A stretch of 64,000 nucleotides of DNA from Kitasatospora sp. NBC_00240 (lineage in GTDB: Bacteria; Actinomycetota; Actinomycetes; Streptomycetales; Streptomycetaceae), in the NCBI RefSeq assembly GCF_026342405.1, contig NZ_JAPEMU010000001.1, forward strand, positions 3,038,001-3,102,000, given 5' to 3'. Shown piece by piece: positions 35,529 through 44,801 of this stretch. The position numbers and the translations under genes were made by a program. Each line of letters opens with the position of its first letter. Position 1 is the first letter of the stretch. A model generated the notes under the pieces. It was not told the DNA's origin. It saw only the letters and a list, made by a program, of their open reading frames with translations, and ran no database searches.

Positions 35529-37302
35529 GGGGCAGCTTCCCTTCATCGGCGATGGATGGCGGGCACAGGGCCCGGACGGCGGCGAGCACGGGGCCCCGCA
35601 CCTCGGCGGCGCCGAAACCCGTGCCGAGCGCGGCGAAGGCCAGGGCCACAGTCGCCCCGCCCAGCAGGGTCGACAGCAGCGGGTCGGCGGGCATCCCGGC
35701 GGCGAAGGCGCCGGCCGCGGCCGCGCCGACGGCCGCCGCCAGCAGCCGGGCCTGGCCGCCCAGCACCCGGCCCACCCGGACGGCGATGCCGCGGAGCAGC
35801 AGCCCGCGCAGCAGCAGGGCGGCGGTCGCGGTGATGCCCGCCGCGTTGCCGGCCGCCAGACCCAGTGCGCCGTAGCCGGGGGTGGCGAGCAGTCCGACGG
35901 TGACGGTGACGCCGAGGCCGAGCAGCATCGCGGCGGCCGGGTACCAGTCGAGCAGCCGGCGGCCGCCGTCGTCGGGGCGGCGGTCGCCGGCCCGGCGGAC
36001 CACCGGGCGGACCGAGAAGTACGGCCGGACCATCACCCCGATCAGGGCCTGCGCGGGCAGGCCGAAGCTGTACACCCGGATGACGGCGGCGGTCGCCGCG
36101 GTGTCCTGCGGCCCGAAGGCGCCGCGCTGGAAGAGCAGCGCGACCACCGAGGGCGCGCAGGCCATCAGGAAGGCGGTGCCGGCCAGCACGACGGCGGTGG
36201 CCTGGCCGAGGTCCTTCTCCACCCGGTCCCTGGCGGTGACCAGGTCGCCGGCCGCCAGCGCCCTGGCCACCAGCGGGAAGGTCACCGTGCAGATCAGGAT
36301 GGCCGCCGTCATGGCGAGCTGGGAGACCTTGGCGGCGTAGTTCAGGTGCGAGATGGTGCCGGGCGGCAGGTCCGAACCGAGGTAGCGCTCGACGAAGACC
36401 TGCGCCTGCCGGGTCAGGGTGAACACCGCGACCGGGAGTATCGCCAGCGGGATCAGGACCAGGCCGTCCGCGCGCGGCCCCCTCCGCCGGCGGGCTGCCG
36501 GCCGGGCCGCACCGGCCCCCGGGCCGCGCAGCCGCCGCAGGAACGGGCCCACCAGCAGCGCGGCCATCAGCAGGCTGCCGACCGCCACGCCGATCGCCGC
36601 CGAGCGGACCCCCCAGATCGCGTTGCAGGTCAGCAGCACGGCCAGGATGCCCAGGTTGTAGACCACGTAGATGCCGGCCGGGGCGGTGAAGTTGTGGTGC
36701 GCGCGCAGCGCCGAACCCAGGTAGCCGGCCAGGCCGAAGGGCAGGATGGTGAGCGCGGTGATCCTGGTGCAGGTGACGGCGAGGCCGGGGTCGGGCAGGC
36801 CGGGGGCGAGCAGCTGCACCAGCTGGGGCGCGCCGAGGGCGGCGCCGAGCGACAGCGCGCACAGAGCCGCGAGCAGCCAGGGCAGCGTGGCCCGGACCAA
36901 CTGCCGGACCGGGTCCGGGGATTCGGGGTTCTCCTCGCGCAGCACCAGGGCCAGGCTGAAGGCGGGCACCATCAGGAACGCCATCGCGTCCTCGATCAGC
37001 AGCGGCGCCGCCGTCTCGGGGACGGTCCAGGCCACCAGGAAGGCGTCGGTGCCCTGGTTGGCGCCGAAGAAGCGGGCCAGCAGCAGGTCACGGAGCAGGC
37101 CGAGGGCCGACCCGGCCGCGCTCAGCAGGGCGGTGACGCCGAAGGCCTTGACCAGGAAGCCGCGCCGGTTCGAGGCACCGGCCGGCCCGGCGGGCGGCGC
37201 GGCCCCGGCCGGGGCGGGCCCGGCCGGGGCGGGCCGGGGCTCGGCGGCGCGGGCCGGCGGCAGCGGCGCGGCCACCGTCGGGGCGGGGCGGTCGCCGTTC
37301 AC
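35518..37302 (-). CDS. MurJ/Wzx-like lipid-linked oligosaccharide flippase
   Basis: This 594-residue protein has a proline/alanine-rich N-terminal tail (about 1-45) then about 13-14 membrane helices. Stretches FGVTALLSAAGSALGLLRDLLLARFFG and the Arg in RAHHNF, with ALLFQRGAFG, are typical of the MurJ/MviN branch. In this setting it probably flips the EPS repeat unit rather than lipid II. The GTG start overlaps the ligase stop (GTGA). Confidence 0.85.
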   Translation of the reverse strand: MNGDRPAPTVAAPLPPARAAEPRPAPAGPAPAGAAPPAGPAGASNRRGFLVKAFGVTALLSAAGSALGLLRDLLLARFFGANQGTDAFLVAWTVPETAAPLLIEDAMAFLMVPAFSLALVLREENPESPDPVRQLVRATLPWLLAALCALSLGAALGAPQLVQLLAPGLPDPGLAVTCTRITALTILPFGLAGYLGSALRAHHNFTAPAGIYVVYNLGILAVLLTCNAIWGVRSAAIGVAVGSLLMAALLVGPFLRRLRGPGAGAARPAARRRRGPRADGLVLIPLAILPVAVFTLTRQAQVFVERYLGSDLPPGTISHLNYAAKVSQLAMTAAILICTVTFPLVARALAAGDLVTARDRVEKDLGQATAVVLAGTAFLMACAPSVVALLFQRGAFGPQDTAATAAVIRVYSFGLPAQALIGVMVRPYFSVRPVVRRAGDRRPDDGGRRLLDWYPAAAMLLGLGVTVTVGLLATPGYGALGLAAGNAAGITATAALLLRGLLLRGIAVRVGRVLGGQARLLAAAVGAAAAGAFAAGMPADPLLSTLLGGATVALAFAALGTGFGAAEVRGPVLAAVRALCPPSIADEGKLPHGR

Positions 37303-38699
37303 GGGGCGGGCACCTTGGCGGGGGCCGGGGCGGGTCGCGCGGACGGCACCGGGGCGGCGGGCGCGGGCAGGGGTACGGCGGCCGTGCCGGGCCCGGCCGG
37401 CAGCGCCGTCCGGGCGGCGAGGCCGAGCACGATCGAGGTCAGCACCGTCGTGGTGCCGCCGATGTCCGCGTAGAGGAAGTCCACCAGCACCCAGGTGAGC
37501 AGTGCGAGCGCCGCCGTCCCGGTGCCCCGGGCCCGGCGCAGGCAGCCGGCCAGCAGGCCGAGGAAGAGCGCGGCGTAGGCGAGGATCCCGAGCAGGCCCT
37601 GCTCGCTGAGCACCAGGAAGTACATGTTGTGCGGGGAGAGCAGCGGCTCGCGCTGGAACCCGATGCTGGTGTCCTCCGCGTCGCTGCCCGAGGAGAGCCG
37701 CAACGGGGCGTGACTGTCCCGCAGTTGCTGGAAGGCCTTGGGGCCGGCGCCGGTCACCGGGTGGTCCTGCCAGATCCGCTCGGCGGTGCCCCAGAGGTCG
37801 TAGCGGTCGCTGACCGACTGGTCGGGCGCCGCCGAGACCGAGCCGATGCTGCTCAGCCGGGCCGTCACGCCGGAGGCGCCGAGCCCGAAGCCGCCCGCCA
37901 GCACCACCGCGGCGGCCAGCGCGAGCGCGGCGCCCCGCAGGGCCAGCCGGGCGTCGCAGCGCAGCAGCAGCACGGCGGCGGCGACGCCGGTGGCGATCCA
38001 GCTGCCCCGGCTGAACGAGACGGCGAGCGGGAACACCAGGAACGCCGCGGCCGCGAACATGGCCCGGCGCAGCCGGGCGTCACCGCCCGGGCCGCGCTCG
38101 GCCATCGCCAGCGCCAGCGCGGCCAGCAGGCCGTAGCTGACCACGCTGGACATCGCCATGATGTCCAGCGCGCCGAAGGTGCCGACCGCCCGGATCGGCT
38201 GCCCGATGTACGAGGCGCCGGTGCGGGTCAGGTACTGGTGGGCGCCGACCACGCCCTGGACCAGCGCGGCGAGCACGAAAGCGCCGAGGATCAGCCGCTG
38301 GTCGGTGCGGTCGCGCAGGGCGCACAGCACGGCGGCCGGGACGAGCACGAAGACCTGGGCGAGCCGGACGAAGCCGGTGACGCTGGCGGCCGGGTCGATC
38401 GAGCCGAGGGTGGCGACGGCGGCGGCCAGCACCACGGCGCCGAACAGGACGCCGGCCGTCCGGCCGAGCCGCGGGGTGCGGCCGCGGGCCAGGTCGAGCC
38501 CGACCAGGGCCACCAGGGCCAGCGAGGCGAGGTCGGCCGGGGTGACGTGGACGGCGGCGGTGACGTCCTTCTCCCCCGTCGGCACGCAGACCAGCAGGAC
38601 GGTGGCGGCGGCGAGCAGGCTCGGCCGGGCCGACAGCGCGGCCGCTGCCCGGCGTAAGGCCGCGGCCGGTCCTGGCGAGGCGGGAGGGATGAGGGCCAC
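37299..38699 (-). CDS. O-antigen ligase/polymerase-like membrane protein
   Basis: This 466-residue protein has about 10-12 hydrophobic helices and the large loop of the O-antigen ligase (WaaL/Wzy_C) family, with HPVTGAGPKAFQQL and LLSPHNMYFLVLSEQGLLG (the PHN-x-Y motif). It is probably the polymerase of the locus. Its GTG follows GGAAG 5 bp after the phosphoglycosyltransferase stop. Confidence 0.83.
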   Translation of the reverse strand: MALIPPASPGPAAALRRAAAALSARPSLLAAATVLLVCVPTGEKDVTAAVHVTPADLASLALVALVGLDLARGRTPRLGRTAGVLFGAVVLAAAVATLGSIDPAASVTGFVRLAQVFVLVPAAVLCALRDRTDQRLILGAFVLAALVQGVVGAHQYLTRTGASYIGQPIRAVGTFGALDIMAMSSVVSYGLLAALALAMAERGPGGDARLRRAMFAAAAFLVFPLAVSFSRGSWIATGVAAAVLLLRCDARLALRGAALALAAAVVLAGGFGLGASGVTARLSSIGSVSAAPDQSVSDRYDLWGTAERIWQDHPVTGAGPKAFQQLRDSHAPLRLSSGSDAEDTSIGFQREPLLSPHNMYFLVLSEQGLLGILAYAALFLGLLAGCLRRARGTGTAALALLTWVLVDFLYADIGGTTTVLTSIVLGLAARTALPAGPGTAAVPLPAPAAPVPSARPAPAPAKVPAP

Positions 38700-38704
38700 G
38701 GTGG

Positions 38705-40231
38705 TCAGCTTCCGTCCGGGTGGAGCATCAGGGCTGCCGTCCGGAGCAGGATCTTGACGTCCTGCCACAGGCTCCAGCTCTCGATGTAGCGGTTGTCGAA
38801 CCGGGCCCGGTCCTCGATCGAGGTGTCGCCGCGCAGGCCGTTGACCTGGGCGAGACCGGTGAGGCCGACGGGGACGCGGTGCCGGTCGGCGTACTCCGGG
38901 TACGCCTGGCCGAAGCGCATCACGAAGTACGGGCGCTCCGGCCGCGGGCCGACCAGGCTCATGTCGCCGCGCAGGATGTTCCACAGCTGCGGCAGCTCGT
39001 CGAGGGAGCTGCGGCGCAGCAGCTTGCCGACGGCGCCCATCCGGTGGTCCTGGGCGATGTTCCAGCGGGTGGCCGACTCGTGCTCGTTGCTGGGCCGCAG
39101 GGTGCGGAACTTGAGCAGGGTGAAGACCCGGCCGTCGAGTCCGGTGCGCTGCTGGCGGAAGAGCACGCCGGAGCCGGTGTCGCAGCGGACGGCCAGCGCG
39201 CAGGCGGCCAGCACCGGCGCCAGGGCGATCAGGCCGAGGCCGGCGGCGGTGATGTCGAGGGCGCGCTTGCCGGCCCAGCCGGGGCGGCGCATCGCGGGGC
39301 GGCCGATCCGCAGGCAGGGGAAGCCCCAGAGGTGGTCGCCGCCGCGCGGGCGGGCGCCCGCCGGGAGCGAGCCGTACTCCCGCAGGGCGGGGACCAACCA
39401 GACCTGGCAGCCCAGCCGGGCGGCCTCGCGCAGGGCGGCGGCGGTCTCCGTCCCGTCGGCGGCGCCCTCGGTGGCGAGCACGTGGTGGACGCGGTGGCGG
39501 CGGACCTCGCGTTCGAGCGCCTCGCGGCCGCCGAGGACGGGCAGCCCGGTGCCCTGGTCGGTCAGTACCGGGTCCGGGTCGAGGAAGCCGACCGGGCGCA
39601 GGCCGTACTCGCGGCGCTCGGTGAGCGCCGCGGCGACCCACTGGCCGAGCTGGCCGGCGCCGAGCAGCAGGACGGGGCTGGGCCGGCGGCGGCGGGCCTG
39701 GCGGATGAGGTGGTAGGAGACGGCGCGGCCGCAGCTGGCGAGCAGCAGGAAGACGCCGAGCAGGGTGAGCAGCCGTACCGGGGTGCCGGTGCCCCGGTCG
39801 GGCCAGCAGCCGTCGAGGCAGCCGGCCACGGTGACGGCGAAGGCGGTGGCGACCACGGACCGGGCCGCGAGGGCGGGGAGTTCGTCCAGCGCGGAGAGGC
39901 TGAGGCGGGTGCGGTAGAGGCCGCCGGCGAGGTTGAGCACCAGCAGCAGTGCCAGCAGGGTGCTGGTGGCGAGCAGCGGACGGTCGCGGTCGGTGGCGCC
40001 GAGGGTGGCGGTGCCGACCGCGGCGGCGGCGCCGAGGGCGAGGATGTCCACGGTGACCAGCGCGGCGGGCAGCGCGAGCCGGGAGCGGAACGGCCGGCGG
40101 TGGCGGCCGATCGCCGGGGTGGTCCGGGCCGGGCCGGCGGCGGCCGGGCGGTCCAGGACTCCGGTGGCGGGCCGGCGGGCGGCGCCCATGGGTCCGCCCG
40201 GCCTCGGCACGCTCTCGTGGTCAATGGTCAT
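38705..40231 (-). CDS. Polyprenyl-phosphate glycosyl-1-phosphate transferase (WbaP/CpsE-like)
   Basis: This 508-residue protein has about four N-terminal membrane helices, a Rossmann-like middle (VLLLGAGQLGQWVAAAL), and the C-terminal sugar-phosphate transferase domain: KRALDITAAGLGLIALAPVL (membrane re-entrant helix), LLKFRTLR, SLDELPQLWNILRGDMSLVGPRPERP and a C-terminal TGLAQVNG. It primes polymer synthesis by moving a sugar phosphate to undecaprenyl phosphate. It is the first gene of the coupled operon. Confidence 0.93.
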   Translation of the reverse strand: MTIDHESVPRPGGPMGAARRPATGVLDRPAAAGPARTTPAIGRHRRPFRSRLALPAALVTVDILALGAAAAVGTATLGATDRDRPLLATSTLLALLLVLNLAGGLYRTRLSLSALDELPALAARSVVATAFAVTVAGCLDGCWPDRGTGTPVRLLTLLGVFLLLASCGRAVSYHLIRQARRRRPSPVLLLGAGQLGQWVAAALTERREYGLRPVGFLDPDPVLTDQGTGLPVLGGREALEREVRRHRVHHVLATEGAADGTETAAALREAARLGCQVWLVPALREYGSLPAGARPRGGDHLWGFPCLRIGRPAMRRPGWAGKRALDITAAGLGLIALAPVLAACALAVRCDTGSGVLFRQQRTGLDGRVFTLLKFRTLRPSNEHESATRWNIAQDHRMGAVGKLLRRSSLDELPQLWNILRGDMSLVGPRPERPYFVMRFGQAYPEYADRHRVPVGLTGLAQVNGLRGDTSIEDRARFDNRYIESWSLWQDVKILLRTAALMLHPDGS

Positions 40232-40562
40232 CAGCGCACGAACTCCCCTGCTGTGTGCCCGTGACGTCGGGAGTGCGGCTCCGGGGCCCCCGGGGCGGCC
40301 GTCCCGGCCCGGTGGGCGCGGTCCAGGTGGTACCTGCCGCCGCGAACGAATTTCGGCATGTTCGGTGGACTGCCGACGCGAATGGAAACGAAGCAGGCAA
40401 ATTCAGACAATACCGAACGCTGGCTTTTTCCCCGGCAGTTGACGTGCCACTTCATTCCACCCGCCCATTAATAGGAATGTCCGACTTGAAGCCTCGTCCT
40501 ATTCGGTTGAGGTGCGAATACGGCAGCACCTTCGCGGCGAGCATTCACGGCTGTTAGAACGA
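40232..40562 (-). promoter_or_regulatory. Promoter region of the exopolysaccharide operon
   Basis: This region is distinctly AT-richer than the surroundings, including CTTTTTCCCC, CCCATTAATAGGAATG and AATTTCGGCATG. It separates the phosphoglycosyltransferase gene from the upstream glycosyltransferase. It likely holds the main promoter. I could not fix -35 and -10 elements with confidence. Confidence 0.45.
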
Positions 40563-41726
40563 TCAGATCCGCCCCGGGACACGGTCCCCGCCGCGCGCGG
40601 CTGTCCGCCCCGCCCGGCCCGCCCGCACAACAGTCCGGTACAGCACGTCGACCCGTTCCACCACATCCCGGACGTCGTGGCACGCCACCGCGTGCGCCCG
40701 GGCGGCCGCCCCGCGCCGTTCGCATTCGATCGGATCGGTCAGTGCCCGCGCGATCCCCGCGGCCAGCGCGACCGGGTCCCCGGCCGGCACCGGCCCGCCG
40801 GCCCGCTCCGACGGCGGCAGGCACTCCCGTGCCCCCGGCACATCGGTCAGCAGGACGGGCCGGCCCGCCGCCATCGCCTCCAGCGGCGCCAGCGCCATCC
40901 CCTCCCAGCGCGAGGGCAGCACCACCAGGTCGGCGGCCGCCAGCCAGGGGCGCGGATCCGGTACGTCACCGACCGCCCGCACCCGGAACGGCTCCGCCAA
41001 CTCCCTTACTGTGGCGGCCAGTACGGCCTGGTCCGGACCGCCGCCGACCAGCGCCAGCCGGGCCGCCGGCACCCGCGCCAGGACCTGCGGCCAGGCCGCC
41101 AGCAGGACATCCTGGCCCTTCTGGCGGCAGAGCCGGCCGACACAGACCGCGAGCGGGGCCTCCAGGTCCAGGCCCAGCGAGATCCGGGCCGCGCGCCGGT
41201 CGGCGGGTGAGTGGTGGCGGACGTCCACGCCGTTCGGGACGACCGCCCAGCGCGCCCGGACCCCGGCGCCCTCGCCGTCCCGGCGCTCCTGCTCGCTGAC
41301 GCAGAGCACCCGGTCCGCCCACCGGGCCGCGTACCGCTCCCAGCGCAGGGTGGCCGCCGCCAGCGGGCCCTGGACCGCCGCGAACGACCAGGCGTGCGGC
41401 TGGAAGACGGTCGGCACCGCGCCCCGGACGGCCAGCCGGCCGGCCAGCCCCGCCTTGGCGCTGTGCAGGTGGAGCACGTCGGGCGCCGCGTCCCGGACGA
41501 TCCGGCGCAGCCGCCAGGCCTCGGCCGCCGTCGCCGGGCCGGGCGAGCGGCGGGCCGGCCAGGCCCGCACCAGCGCCCCCGCCGCGGCGGCCTCGGGCGC
41601 CAGCCGGCCGCCGTCCGGGCAGGCCACCAGCACCCGGTGGCCCGCCTCGCGCTGGCCGCGGACCAGGTCGACCAGCACCCGGGCGACGCCGCCGTCGACC
41701 GGCTGGGCGATGTGAAGGATCGTCAT
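40563..41726 (-). CDS. GT4-family glycosyltransferase, upstream gene of the exopolysaccharide locus
   Basis: This 387-residue GT-B enzyme begins MTILHIAQPVDGGVARVLVDL, with HLHSAKAGLAGRLAV, VVPNGVDVRHH, VCVGRLCRQKGQDVLLAAW and the donor-binding SRWEGMALAPLEAMAAGRPV. It probably contributes one sugar to the repeat unit. It is 331 bp upstream of the operon's first gene and has its own promoter candidate. The ATG is 13 nt after the -10. Confidence 0.88.
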   Translation of the reverse strand: MTILHIAQPVDGGVARVLVDLVRGQREAGHRVLVACPDGGRLAPEAAAAGALVRAWPARRSPGPATAAEAWRLRRIVRDAAPDVLHLHSAKAGLAGRLAVRGAVPTVFQPHAWSFAAVQGPLAAATLRWERYAARWADRVLCVSEQERRDGEGAGVRARWAVVPNGVDVRHHSPADRRAARISLGLDLEAPLAVCVGRLCRQKGQDVLLAAWPQVLARVPAARLALVGGGPDQAVLAATVRELAEPFRVRAVGDVPDPRPWLAAADLVVLPSRWEGMALAPLEAMAAGRPVLLTDVPGARECLPPSERAGGPVPAGDPVALAAGIARALTDPIECERRGAAARAHAVACHDVRDVVERVDVLYRTVVRAGRAGRTAARGGDRVPGRI

Positions 41727-41739
41727 AGGCACGGCCGCG

Positions 41740-41767
41740 AGCCTAGGGTCCGCCCACCTCCGCGAAA
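41740..41767 (-). promoter_or_regulatory. Promoter candidate of the upstream glycosyltransferase gene
   Basis: On the minus strand TTTCGC (41767-41762), a 16-bp spacer and TAGGCT (41745-41740) lie just upstream of the ATG at 41726, giving a very short leader. Confidence 0.5.
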
Positions 41768-41796
41768 CCCCTCGACCGCTCGCCCGGTACGGCTTC

Positions 41797-41827
41797 CACC
41801 CGTACGGCGCCGACGGCCGTACGGGTG
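41797..41827. terminator. Hairpin in the intergenic region before the glycosyltransferase gene
   Basis: CACCCGTACGG and CCGTACGGGTG form perfect 11-bp arms around a 9-nt loop. It lies between the SRPBCC stop and the glycosyltransferase promoter on the same strand and may end SRPBCC transcripts. Confidence 0.6.
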
Positions 41828-41948
41828 TCCGGGTCATTCGAACAGACTTGCCCGCCAAACGGGTTGTCCGGGAACGGGGTCGTCCGGGGCCCGGCTGCCC
41901 GGGGCCGGGTTGTCGGGGGCCGGGTCGTCCGGGGCCCGGCTGCCCGGG

Positions 41949-42056
41949 GCCGGAAGGCCGGCTGCCCCGGTCGGGGCCGGAAGGCCGGCTGCCCCGGTCG
42001 GGGCCGGAAGGCCGGCTGCCCCGGTCGGGGCCGGAAGGCCGGCTGCCCCGGTCGGG
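41949..42056. repeat. Four perfect tandem copies of a 27-bp unit
   Basis: The unit begins GCCGGAAGGCCGGCTG and repeats at 41949, 41976, 42003 and 42030. Just to the left, two spaced copies of a related 28-30-bp GC-rich sequence (around 41880 and 41926) are present. Copy number may vary between strains. It is in the region between the SRPBCC stop and the glycosyltransferase gene. Confidence 0.9.
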
Positions 42057-42072
42057 TCCGGTCGGCCGCCGG

Positions 42073-42513
42073 TCAGCGGACCTCGTCCGCCAGCGCGGCC
42101 AGCACCTGGTCGTGGATCCGGTTGAGCCCCTTCGGGGCGAAGGTCCGCTCGAAGAAGCCGCCGATGCCGCCCGCGCCCTGCCAGGTGGTCTCGACCGTCA
42201 CTTTGGCCCGGCCCTCGCCGGCCGCCGAGACCGTCCAGGTGATCACCATGCTGGAGTTCGCGTCGCTCTCCACCAGCTTCTCCGGGCTGGGCGAGGTGAC
42301 GGTGAACAGGCAGTCGCGCACCCGCTTCTCGGTGGCCTGCAGCCGCCAGTGCACCTCGGTGCCCGCGCCGGTGCCGCCCGCCCGCACCTCGTACTCGCTG
42401 TACTGCGCGGGCAGCAGCTTCGGGCGGGTCACCTGGTAGTCGGCGAGAGCCTCGTACACCCGCTCGGGGGAAGCCTCGTAGACCCGCTCGGTGGTGGCGT
42501 ACACCTGTCCCAT
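42073..42513 (-). CDS. SRPBCC/polyketide-cyclase-like protein
   Basis: This 146-residue protein has the START/SRPBCC fold pattern: a first strand (VYATTERVYEASPERVYEALADYQV), several beta strands (EYEVRAGGTGAGTEVHWRL, SSMVITWTVSAAGEGRAKVTVETTW) and a C-terminal helix (FEALL-type; LNRIHDQVLAALADEV). Such proteins bind hydrophobic ligands; no specific role is evident. GAGGAGTGCAAGG precedes the ATG. It follows the exporter genes on the same strand after 206 bp. Confidence 0.8.
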   Translation of the reverse strand: MGQVYATTERVYEASPERVYEALADYQVTRPKLLPAQYSEYEVRAGGTGAGTEVHWRLQATEKRVRDCLFTVTSPSPEKLVESDANSSMVITWTVSAAGEGRAKVTVETTWQGAGGIGGFFERTFAPKGLNRIHDQVLAALADEVR

Positions 42514-42654
42514 GACCTTGCACTCCTCGACTGGAATCCGGTAACTCCGGCAAGCCAACCACCGGTAGGGCCCGGTACCAAACCGGCGCGGCCGGGGCGG
42601 GGCGGGCGCCGGTGGCGCGATCCGGCGCGGCGGCGCGGCGGCGCGGTCCGGCCC

Positions 42655-42715
42655 GGGGCGGGGGCAGGCCCGGGGAGGGGGCAGGCCCGGGGCGGGGGCA
42701 GGCCCGGGGCGGGGA
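42655..42715. repeat. Three copies of a 17-bp GC-rich repeat
   Basis: CAGGCCC-containing 17-bp units recur at period 17 (caggccc at 42665, 42682 and 42699), between the permease stop and the SRPBCC gene. Probably slippage; no function is evident. Confidence 0.7.
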
Positions 42716-42719
42716 GCGG

Positions 42720-43742
42720 TCAGACCAGCCGCAGGCCGCCGGTCCGCTGCGCCCGGGCCTCCCCCAGTCGCAGCGCCAGCACGGCGCCGGCGAGCAGCAG
42801 GACGCAGAGTACGGCCAGCCGGGCCAGCGCGGGGGCCAGCTCGGCCAGGTCCTGCCGCTCCAGCAGGGCGCCGCGCACCACCGCCAGGCTGCCGGTCAGC
42901 GGCAGCGCCGCGCCGAACACCCGGAGCAGGCCGGGCAGGGCGAACACCGGCAGCCGGACGCCGCCGACGAACCACATCGGGTCGTCCAGCACGGTGTAGA
43001 CGAAGGTGGAGTCCCGGGAGAACACCATCAGGCTGTTGAGCAGCGCACCCCAGGCCATCGCGGGCAGCAGCAGGGCGAGCAGCACCACCGGGTACGTCCA
43101 GCAGCCGGCCACCTGGAGACTGCCGAAGCCGAAGGCGGCCGCGCCGAGGAAGCAGGTGAGCAGCCAGGCGTTCTGCAGCAGGGCGCCGGCGCCGTTGGCG
43201 AGCATCAGCACCAGCCGGCCGGCGGGCGACAGGAAGAGCAGCTCCAGGGTGCCGGTGGTCCGCTCGTAGGAGAAGTTCCAGGCGGACTGCACCAGTGAGA
43301 AGAAGAACGCCCAGGCGAGCGCGCCGGTGGCGAGGAAGCCGAGCAGTTTCGCCGGGTCGGCGGCGAGCGGCCAGCGGGCGGCGGCGGCGGAGCCCGCCGC
43401 GATCGGGTGCAGGGTGTAGTAGGTGGCGGCGAGTTGGAGCAGTGGCCAGATCAGCATGGAGGCCACCACCAGGGGCTGCCCGAACATGGTCCGGTGTTGC
43501 TTGAGCGCCTCGGCGGCGAACACCTTTCCGGCGTGACGCAGTTCGGCGCGGACCTGGTGGGCGGCCGACCGGAGCGGCCGGGGCCGGCGGGGCGGGCGGT
43601 GCGGGCCGGGGCCGCCGGGCCGGCCGGGCTCGACCGGTCGCAGCGGCAGCAGCCGGTCGGCGAGCGGGAGCAGCAGGGCCTCGGTGCGGGGCAGGTGCTC
43701 GGGGCGGGGCAGGCCGCCGGGGTGCCGGGGGTGCCCGCTCAC
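42720..43742 (-). CDS. ABC-2 type permease, second subunit
   Basis: This 340-residue protein has a Pro/Arg-rich N-terminus (about 70 residues) then six membrane helices. FFFSLVQSAWNFSYERTTGTLELLFLSPAGRLVLML is typical of ABC-2 permeases of drug or polysaccharide exporters. It overlaps the ATPase gene by 4 bp (GTGA). With the ATPase and another permease it forms a heteromeric exporter. Confidence 0.83.
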   Translation of the reverse strand: MSGHPRHPGGLPRPEHLPRTEALLLPLADRLLPLRPVEPGRPGGPGPHRPPRRPRPLRSAAHQVRAELRHAGKVFAAEALKQHRTMFGQPLVVASMLIWPLLQLAATYYTLHPIAAGSAAAARWPLAADPAKLLGFLATGALAWAFFFSLVQSAWNFSYERTTGTLELLFLSPAGRLVLMLANGAGALLQNAWLLTCFLGAAAFGFGSLQVAGCWTYPVVLLALLLPAMAWGALLNSLMVFSRDSTFVYTVLDDPMWFVGGVRLPVFALPGLLRVFGAALPLTGSLAVVRGALLERQDLAELAPALARLAVLCVLLLAGAVLALRLGEARAQRTGGLRLV

Positions 43743-44800
43743 GCCGCCACCTCCGCGCCGGCGCCGGCCCGGTCGGCCATGCCGGGGCCGCCGGGACCGC
43801 CGGCGGAACCGGCCCCCGAGCCGGCGCCGGCGCTGCCGTCGGCGAGTGCGATGATCGCGTCCTCCAGGCTGGCCTCGGTGACCTCCAGGCCGCCGATCGC
43901 CCCGCCCGCCCCGACGACGGCGCCCGCCAGCGGGCCGGCGATGTCCTCCGGGTGGTGGACGGTCACCAGCAGGCCGCCCTCGGCGGTCGGGACGAGTTGC
44001 GGCTCGACACCGATCCCACGGACGAACTCGGTGATCCGGTCGGTCAGTTCGGGCGACGGGTTGGTGACGGTGACCCGGACGGCCCGGTGGCTGCCGGTGG
44101 CCGCCTTGAGTTCGGCCGGGCTGCCCTCGGCGAGGTGGCGGCCGTCGGCGATCACATAGACGTGCCGGCAGAGCTCCTCGACCTCGGCCAGGTAGTGCGA
44201 GGTGAGCAGGACGCCCCGGCCGTCGGCGGCGAGGTCGGCGACGACCCGGCGCAGGTCGCGGGCGATCGGGGCGTCCAGGCCGAGGGTGGGCTCGTCGAGC
44301 AGCAGGTACGCGGGGTCGTTGACCAGTCCGCGGGCGATCGACAGCCGCTGGGCCATCCCCCGCGAGTAGCGCTCGACCGGGGTGTCGGCGGCGTGGGTGA
44401 GGCCGACGAGGTCGAGCAGCTCGGTGATCCGGCGGCGCAGGACGGGGGTCGGCACGTCGTAGAGCCGGCCGAAGTAGCGCAGGTTCTCGGCGCCGGTGAG
44501 CTTGCCGTAGACCATCCGCTCGCCGCCGGCGATCAGGTTGATCCGACGGCGGGCCTCCCGGGCGTGTTCGACCAGGTCGAGGCCGTCCAGCGTGACGGTT
44601 CCCGAGGTGGGGCGCAGCAGGGTGGCGAGGATCTTGATGGTGGAGGTCTTGCCGGCACCGTTGAGGCCGAGCAGGCCGGTCACCCGGCCGGGCGGGATCA
44701 GCAGGTCGAGGCCGTCCACGGCGGTCCTGGCCAGGCGCGGACCGAACAGGCCCTTCTCGCGGACGTGGAAGGTCTTGCGGAGGTCATGGGTGCGGATCAC
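43739..44800 (-). CDS. ABC transporter ATP-binding protein (ABC-2 exporter)
   Basis: This 353-residue ATPase has GLNGAGKTST (Walker A), YSRGMAQRLSIARGL (signature, with SRGMA in place of LSGGQ), LLLDEPTLGLD (Walker B) and SHYLAEVEELC. The C-terminal extension (about 235-353) has the beta-rich domain of drug-exporter ATPases. The altered signature occurs in some ABC-2 families. GTG start two bases after the first permease stop, so translation is coupled. Confidence 0.9.
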   Translation of the reverse strand: MIRTHDLRKTFHVREKGLFGPRLARTAVDGLDLLIPPGRVTGLLGLNGAGKTSTIKILATLLRPTSGTVTLDGLDLVEHAREARRRINLIAGGERMVYGKLTGAENLRYFGRLYDVPTPVLRRRITELLDLVGLTHAADTPVERYSRGMAQRLSIARGLVNDPAYLLLDEPTLGLDAPIARDLRRVVADLAADGRGVLLTSHYLAEVEELCRHVYVIADGRHLAEGSPAELKAATGSHRAVRVTVTNPSPELTDRITEFVRGIGVEPQLVPTAEGGLLVTVHHPEDIAGPLAGAVVGAGGAIGGLEVTEASLEDAIIALADGSAGAGSGAGSAGGPGGPGMADRAGAGAEVAA

Positions 44801-44801
44801 G

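Noticed and set aside
41949..42056. 27-bp repeats as a possible CRISPR array
   Set aside because: The units are directly tandem with no unique spacers and no cas genes nearby.
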